In this document: in pieces, positions 56,693 through 64,000 of the stretch
Layout: each line of letters starts with the position of its first letter
Numbering within the stretch: position 1 is the first letter of the stretch
Source: Rhabditoides inermis
Lineage: Eukaryota > Nematoda > Chromadorea > Rhabditida > Rhabditidae
Length of the DNA stretch: 64,000 nucleotides
Assembly: GCA_963966185.1 (NCBI GenBank)
Contig: CAWZYM010000099.1
Location: 1 to 64,000 of the forward strand
Direction: 5' to 3'
Made by a program: the position numbers and the translations under genes
Notes under the pieces: model-generated
Told to the model about the DNA's origin: nothing
The model's database searches: none
What the model saw: only the letters and a program-made list of their open reading frames with translations

Positions 56693-59600
56693 ATGCTGTC
56701 AGCGCCGTCTGCGGTGGTTGCCCAGCCGTCTCAGTCGGCTCCCGCGTCACCTCACCTCGACTCCATTAAGACTAACTGTGAGTATTTAGCTTGTTGTTTT
56801 GTGTATTCGTGAATGTTTTTTATTTGAATAATTCTTGAAAATGCAGGCGCTGGTTTTTCACCACTTACATTGTCGTCAATGCCACCGACCACTAGTTCGA
56901 ACACCACGGGCGTTGCTCCCGCCGCCGCCACCGCCGCCCCGCCCCTCAATGGCGCGCCCGAGCCCAATAGAATAGGCAATACGTGAGTTTTTAATGACCT
57001 TATTATAAATTTTGATTGATTATCGAAAATTGTTTGTTACATAAATCATGAACATTATATTGTTTCAGACCTGCGGTCCAATCTTCAATCAAACGCACAC
57101 CCACTCTTGATAGTCATTGTACGTATGCGAACGGTGGAGGCGAACCTGCATTTTCTCAAGTGAGCGTTTTAGGCATGCACTTGTTTGAAGTTTTCTATGT
57201 GATCATTGATTTTTTGTTATAGCCCCGGTTGCCAAACGGCGGTGCCGGTGCCCCAGCCCCTGCCGTGCCGCAATCGCCCGGGTCGACGGCGTCTGTGCCG
57301 TCCTCCCCGCGAGGCCCGCTCTCTGTCAGCCTCGCCAACGGATCAGTGATGACTGTCGGCGGCACGCCTGCTCCATCACCACTAAGTGAGTTTTACACTG
57401 GTGTGGGTTAGTGTTTTTTTTTAGAAATGATTTTGATTGTGTTGCTTTCAGTGGCATCCCCGTACGCGCAGCCCGGTCCCTCGTCGGTCCCGTCCGCTTC
57501 TCCTTCTCTAGTCTCTCCCCTTCCTATTAGCATGTCTCCGGCCGGCGGACCCGCCAGCTCTTTTGGTGGATCATCGACGGCCGCGAGTCCAATGAGTGTT
57601 CACATACCTCAATCTCCTGCGCTAGGTGTGTTTTCTTCTTCTAAATATTCGTCATGATCAATGAGTTCGCTGTTCCAATGACATTGTATGTTTAGGAGGT
57701 GGCTCTTGCGCGGTGAGTCCATCGGTGTCACTGGCGTCGTCGACGAAACGCAAGCGCATCAAGGAGGGAGCAGGCTCCATCATTTGTCAGTTCAACGACG
57801 TCACTGGACAGGGACAACCGGTACGTCGTTTGGTTGAAATTGTAGATTGTAATTGTATGGAACGTCGATATTCTTGAAAACAATATATGTATTGTGTATT
57901 GTTTCAGTGCAAGCAACGTGCTATTCTGAGCTTTAAATACTGCATTCGTCACATTTTACTGGATCCTTCTGCGCCATACAAGAGGTGTCAGCACGTCAGG
58001 AAACCGAAGAGTGAGTCTTTGTTTATTTGGTATTTACATATTTCGTTTGTTTTGTAATTCGTTAATCGTTACGTTTTTCACTTCGACTTGTTTAGGCAAG
58101 AAGGATATGAATGTGATGTGCACGAATGCGGTGCGAAAGGACAAAGATGACATCTACTGCTCGACGCATCTCATCATGAACGGAATGAAGGAGGCGAAGA
58201 AGAAGCCGGCCAAGGAGGGAGTGGCTGATCCGGCTCCGGCAGAGGCTGTGGCTGGACCCGCTGGACAGCAACAGCCACAATGTCTCGACCAGCCCGGACC
58301 GAGCGGCGAGTTCCCCAACCACCCCCTTCCCCCGCAGCAGCAGCTGCCGCCTCAGCACTATGACAACATGCACATGGTGGGTGTTGTTCACAGTAGTCAA
58401 ATCTTTTGCTCATAGTTTATATCAAATATATGATTGTGTTTAGATGAGTGCCGAGCTGGCTCCTCCTCTGCATGCGACTATGCAGATGCAACCGCAGCAG
58501 CAACAAGTGCCGCAGCCGGGTATGATGATTGGAGGCGTGGGTGCGGGAGGGGAGATGGACGGTCGGATACATCCCGTACAAGTACAACACACACAACGAC
58601 CACCACTCACCGAGCAGGAGAGGCTACAACGACTCCATATGGTGAGTGAGCCAATCTGAGCATCCGCGAAACGAGTGTATTGTTTGTAGATGCGCGAACG
58701 GCAGCTGTTGATGCAGCAGCAACAGCAGCAGCAGCCGATACCGGGTCCGTCCCGGTTAGCAGCGGGTGCTGCTGCAGGGATGCCGCGTGGTCTGCCGGTG
58801 AGGACAGCGAGGGGACCACTCGCTGGCCAGCTGCAGAGACAACACCCGCAACTGGCGGCCAAACTGCTCGGACACGGTGAACAGGTGAGAGACGAGTGTA
58901 TGTGTCCATCTATTGTACAATGTGTTGCAGGTGCGTCCGCCATGCCCCGCCGACGTGCCTCTGCCGTGGTCTGCTCCTCCGATGCGCCCGCCCAGTCCCA
59001 CACCCGACAGCGACGAGGAGGAGAGGAGACGCGCCAGGGATGGGCAGAAGGTGAGTGGCCGAGTGTCGCGTGCTTGATGATGAGGGTGTTTGTAGATCAT
59101 CACTCTGCGGCAGAAGCGGCAGCGCTGTCGTATGGTGGGCTCGTACCGCCAGATTCCCGCCGTGGAGCACATGTGTCGACTGATGGAGGATGCCGACTTT
59201 GACCACACGGATCTGTTCCCTCTCGGTGAGTGCATCTCGCGTTGGCATTGTATCACGTGTGCCCATTCAGGCCTGGAGCCGTCGGACGATGAGGATGACG
59301 AAGACAGTGCTGTGGCGGCAGAGTGGTCTCTGGCGTCGCTGGGTGCGGAGGAGGGCGAGTGCTCCCGACAGTTGTACCTGGTGAAGAAGCGTCTGCGTCT
59401 GGAGAAGCACCAGCTGCTGCGGCAGGCGCAGCTGAACGCGCCAGCCATGCACGCCGCCAAGAGGTTCTCGTCGGCTGCGGGGGCCGCCCTCCGACAGAGA
59501 GCCGCCCGCCAGCCCGCGCCCCCTCCCTCCCAACCCACTGCGCCCCTGCGACGGTGCTGTCAGACGGAGCAGAGCGGACGCTGCACTCGACCCTGCCTCC

Positions 59601-60125
59601 CCATGAGCAACCACTGCTCCCGACACGTCCTCTACAATGTCAATCAGAAGCTCTTCAGCTACTGTTCACAAGTGAGTTGTTTGGGACGTTTTTTCTTTCT
59701 TTGTTGATTGTATCGTTTTGTTTTCAGTCGTGTTGCGGTCAACCGGTGATGGCGGTGGATGCTATTCTGGGAGACAACAAGTGCGCAAAGCACAGGGATG
59801 CGCAGCCGTGGGAGATGATCGAGAAGAAACACCACGCGCTCGTCTCAGCCAAGACGGAGCCCGTCCATCACAATGGTGAGTCGTTGAGTGGTTGTTGCAT
59901 GTTGAAGGTGTAAGATGATGCGTTGTTGCAGCCGCTCCTTCTGCTGCTCCGACCGCCCATCCTCGCTCCGCCCACCACTCGCAGTCGCGTTCGGCGGAGA
60001 AGAGGAGCGAGCCGACTCACTCATGGGACGACATCGAACAATTCCTACTCTCGGAGGGATACCATGTCGACTCGCCCTCCTCCTCGCAAGCCACGCCCCC
60101 TATGCACACGCCCACTGCCCCCTGA
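56693..60125 (+). CDS. KANSL2/INO80D-type zinc-finger chromatin protein
   Basis: A long Pro/Ser/Ala-rich N-terminus (from [20 protein letters not shown]) leads to a first Cys/His module. In order: [40 protein letters not shown], then [18 protein letters not shown]. This is the C3Hc3H pattern of KANSL2 and INO80D. A Gln-rich middle region (with QQQQQQQ) and a basic-acidic linker follow. A second module reads [20 protein letters not shown] with [19 protein letters not shown] and [12 protein letters not shown]...CAKH, again as in the family's C-terminal half. The end has [24 protein letters not shown]2 is a subunit of the MOF acetyltransferase NSL complex and INO80D of the INO80 remodeller; the sequence alone does not decide between them. 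AATAAA at 60694-60699. Part of the last exon reads open in other frames too; the in-phase frame ends at TGA 60123-60125. Confidence 0.75.
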
Positions 60126-61013
60126 TTGGTCTGCTTCTCCAGGCAGCCCATCTTCCAAGCAATCTCGTCTCGTTGGTATTTGATGTCTGTCTCTCGTTGA
60201 TTCTCTATGGGTACTCGTCTCTCACCTCGCACCCTTACACAGTCAGTTGCCGCATAGCATCTCTCCCTCTCTTCTCGTACTTTAGAGCGGGACCCGCCTC
60301 CGCAGGCTCCGCCCCTCCCCTCACTCATGTTCTCATTTAGCTGACGAGCGGGTGCATCAGTGTAGCGAGCCTAGTGTACAAGCTATTGCAGTGTTGTCTC
60401 TCTCTCTCTACTTTCTCCTACTTGTTTCTTACCCACACCGGTCTGCCCTCATTGGAGGCGTCAGTATCCTGAACAACTTTACCGCGCCCGTTTTTGCTGA
60501 CTGTACAGATTAGTCCCTGTTACTGTACCATGTGTGTGGCTGGGTGGAATTCAGCCCACCACGCACCTCTCTCTAGACAGTTTTCTCCATTCACAGCATA
60601 TTTCACACCGGCTGTGATAACGCTTTTGGTTCTCATTTTTTGATTTCATGTATGTCGTCTTGCATGTTAATCAGTTTGTACGTTATGTGTAATAATAAAT
60701 CATTTATACTTTTTAATCGCTGTCAGTGGTCTGGATGTGTGGATTCCGTTGTTTTTCGGTCATGTATATCTGTCTTTCTTGTGGGGGAATGGGATGATCG
60801 ATTCGCCCCAGTGCAAACACCGTAGCAACTTATCTCTTTCTCTCTCGCTTTCTCTTGACTCCGCCCCACCAGCTGACCGATTGTATCGCACCGCGCGCTG
60901 ACTACTCTTTTCGTGTATGTGCTGGTGACTGTTGTGATGTGATTCATATGCAAATGTGATCGCGATATTGATTGTTTCAATAGTGTTTCTGAATTCATTG
61001 CTTCGTAGACCCG
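60126..61013. other. 3' untranslated region and spacer
   Basis: CT-rich 3' sequence with AATAAA at 60694-60699. It is then spacer up to CTTCGTAG just before the next ATG, another possible spliced-leader acceptor. Confidence 0.45.
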
Positions 61014-62862
61014 ATGGACGGTGATGAGGTCGCGGAAGAGGAAATTGCGGTGCAGCGACATGCGATCAAAGGTGAGACTTCGGATATGTTATATCCTCGA
61101 ATCAAATGGTTTGGATCGTGTAGTTTGGGGCTACGTCGTTTTAGCTTATTGATTGTTTATTTATCGATTGATTGTCAGGTAAGAAGTGGACGATCGTGGC
61201 GGTTTTGCTGACGGTGAACCTGCTCAACTACATGGACCGATTCACCATCGCCGGCGTGCTCTCGCAGCTCCAGGTTAGCTGTGTGTTTTGTGTTTTGTGT
61301 TGTGCTGCAACATGATCAGAACACAGTTATTTTTGAGTGTAATTTGCAAGCAGGTGCATGTTTTGTGTATTGTGTTTCGCTCATTTGTGTGTTTTGATTG
61401 CAGCAATACTTTCGCATCAACGACGAGGACGCCGGGATGCTGCAGACGGTGTTCATTGTGTTCTACATGGTGTGCGCCCCCGTGTGCGGTGTCATGGGCG
61501 ATCGGTGAGTGTATTGATCGATTATCGATTGATATTGATTGATTGTCAGCTACAACCGTAAGCTGATCATGTCGGTGGGGCTGGCGGTGTGGATCTGCGC
61601 CGTGCTCGCGTCGAGTTTTGTCGGCGCGGAGGTGAGAGAGAGAGATAGGGAGGGAGGGAGAAATAGAGATAGAGAGAGAGAGAGAAAGAGAGAGAGAGGG
61701 AGAGATCTTTCCTATTGCAGCACTTTGGCCTGTTCATGTTGCTGCGGGGTATGGTGGGCGTGGGTGAGGCTAGCTACTCGACCGTCGCCCCCACCCTCAT
61801 TGCCGACTCGTTTGCCGGTCCTGAGCGGAGCACGGTGCTCATGATATTCTACTTTGCCGTGCCGGTGGGAAGGCGAGTGTGTGTGTGTGTGTTCCTATTA
61901 GCATTGTGTTGGTTGATTGTATTCGTTCCGAACGTCTGGAGATTACATATTGTTGCGTGAAATTGCAAGCGCAGATTGAACTCGATGCTGTGTACTTGTC
62001 TGTGATCTGGAGTATGTCGTTATGTCTTTATTCGTGTGATTGTGATGATGTGGTTGCAGTGGCCTGGGCTACATTGGCGGCTCCACCCTCTCGCTCTTCT
62101 TTGGCGGATGGCAGTGGGGCGTGCGGCTCACACCCGTACTCGGAGTAGTGTGTCTCGTGAGTTTCTGGTTACTGTATCCGTGATCCTCGGATTACTGTGC
62201 TGAGCAAAAATGGTTTTCCAGTTGCTGCTCGTGTTCCTGCTGGAGGAGCCGGCGAGGGGCGGGGCTGAAGGAGGCGGGGCCGACGAGGTGGCCGAGCTGG
62301 AGAAGACGAGCGTCATGGACGATCTCAAGTATCTGGCGAGCATGTGAGTTGTGGTGGAATTGGTGCAGTGTCCACAATGATCAATTTGCTTGTGTGTTGA
62401 TGTGTGAGTTTTGTGTGTTGATGTGTCTGCAGTCCAACGTACCGCCTGACGACTGCCGGCTTCACGTGTGTGGTGTTCGCGGTGGGCTCGCTGTCGTGGT
62501 GGACGCCCTCGTTGATAGAGTACAGCTACGCGATCCGACACGGAACCAGCAGGGTGCCGGACAGCGAGAAGGCCAGGTGGGTGGGCGAGACGTCATCTTT
62601 CTGGGGGGTAGAGAATTCGTGGGTAGGGGAAGGAAGGAACGTCCTATGAGAGCATGTTTGTCGAGGTTGGAGTGTGAAGTAGAGAGGACTAGGGAAAGCG
62701 TGTATTTGTTTTTTGTCACGAGGGGCAGAATATTTGTAGGTTACAACTACAAAGTAGAAATGTGAGTGTTGTGTTCTTCAGCGTGGCGCTCATCTTTGGT
62801 CTGGTGACGTGCGCGGCGGGCATCTGCGGAGTGCTGATCGGGTCGACGGTGGCGCAGGTGCG

Positions 62863-62913
<51 letters not shown>

Positions 62914-63068
62914 CTCCCTTGTAGGCGTGGCGCGAGGGTCGTCACGGCATCCGCGCGTCGCACCGCGCCGATGCGATGGTGTGCGCGTTCGGCTCACTCT
63001 CCGCCATTCCACTCCTATTCACGTGTCTACTCGTGGCTGGCTACTCGATCACCATTGCATGGGTGCGT

Positions 63069-63105
<37 letters not shown>

Positions 63106-63909
63106 AGATTGCGTTTCAGGGGCTGATGTTCCTCGGCGTGACGTGTATGTGCCTCAACTGGGCCATCAACATGGACATGCTCATGGTGGGAAGAGAGAGA
63201 GAGAGAGAGGGAAGAAGAAGGATACTGTTCACTGTGGTTCCTGTGAATGTGATATTGGATTGAGAGCGTCGATGGGACTACGGTGTTGGTTCTAAAATGA
63301 CACATTTTCAGTACACTGTGGTGGCGCATCGTCGCGCTACGGCGACTGCCATCCAGACGCTCATCTCTCATCTCCTCGGAGACGCCACCTCTCCATTCAT
63401 CATTGGAATGCTCAGCGACGCGATCAGGGGTACTGTATCCATTCGTTTTTTTTCTATATGTATTCCTGGCTATTCCGGATGTGCAGGATTATATTGTTGT
63501 TGTGACAGCGACATCCGTGATCTCTGTAGTTCTACTTGATTCGAGCTATATATTCTAAGTATTCCAATTTTTTCAGACGGAGACAGATCCGTGTACGGTC
63601 ACTTCTTTGCCCTGCAGTCGTCTCTCTTCCTGCCGAATTTTGTGCTGGTTGGATCGGTCGCCTTCTATCTGTGGGCGTCGTTCCATGTGGTGGAGGATCA
63701 GAGGAGAGCCAAACACGACATGCACGGTACGTCTCTCCCCCCCTCTCCCCCTCCTCCCCCCCTCTCTCTCCCCTCTCCCCTCTCCCCCCTCTCTCTCTCC
63801 CTCTCCGCTCACCCCCCCCCCCCTTCCAGTGGCGAGTGCGTGGGACGAGGGCGACGACGTGGAGACGTTGGTGTCGAACGTGCGTCGCGACTCTGGCGAT
63901 TCCGCCTGA
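61014..63909 (+). CDS. SPNS: Spinster-type MFS transporter
   Basis: Major facilitator superfamily protein of the Spinster family, which exports lysophospholipids or sphingosine-1-phosphate from lysosomes or cells. From ATG 61014: acidic N-terminus, helix 1 with [20 protein letters not shown], the family hallmark. Then [36 protein letters not shown] (MFS motif A between helices 2 and 3); [20 protein letters not shown] (the GxGEAS helix 4 motif); [31 protein letters not shown]; and late helices including [20 protein letters not shown]. The acidic-Ser tail ends RRDSGDSA at TGA 63907-63909. About 500 residues, as usual. One intron (61873-62059) uses a GC donor (GCGAGT). Several introns are GA or CT tracts. 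Confidence 0.92.
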
Positions 63910-64000
63910 CTGGAGGCCGAGGAGGGAGTGCCGTCGATGCCCGATCATATCTGCTGGAGCTACTGAGAGGGAGGAGAGAGAGAGAGAGAAAAGGGCAGTC

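Overview
The window is eukaryotic genomic DNA, most likely from a nematode or a closely similar small-genome animal. Its genes are split into many short exons by mostly 45-150 bp introns with GTGAGT-like donors and TTTCAG-like acceptors. Several start codons lie a few bases after such an acceptor, which looks like spliced-leader trans-splicing. One gene is a divergent seven-helix receptor of chemoreceptor type. I see no prokaryotic features. Species cannot be named from the sequence alone.

Left part (1-26 kb): sparse coding and much repetitive DNA. It holds an unrecognised multi-exon gene (73-1899), a decayed PWP2 fragment (2535-3663), a satellite-like repeat field (3.7-5.3 kb), GA/CT microsatellites, weak minus-strand exon candidates (7-11.7 kb), a 0.5 kb direct duplication (11.9-13 kb), a seven-helix receptor (13986-16959), a Thr-rich single-pass membrane protein (17690-21043), a truncated and frameshifted minus-strand leucyl-tRNA synthetase fragment, two inverted-repeat elements, and an unrecognised gene (24288-25833). 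The last exon plus 3' flank of the Thr-rich gene is duplicated 5 kb downstream.

Right part (26-64 kb): seven closely packed plus-strand genes. They are a C2H2 zinc-finger protein, a small secreted protein, the splicing factor SF3B1, the GATOR1 subunit DEPDC5, the RNA polymerase II assembly GTPase GPN3, a KANSL2/INO80D-type zinc-finger protein, and a Spinster-type MFS transporter. They are mostly housekeeping genes acting in splicing, TORC1 nutrient control, RNA polymerase II assembly, chromatin and lysosomal transport. Some gaps are short enough for polycistronic transcription.

The most striking feature is in a 3.2 kb DEPDC5 intron. Five plus-strand hairpins each carry a 5'-arm sequence with the seed ACCCGUA. 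Two have the same 23-nt arm, which is nearly the animal miR-100 sequence. This is a previously unlabelled intronic cluster of the miR-10/100 (nematode miR-51) family, with a possible sixth, unrelated hairpin among them.
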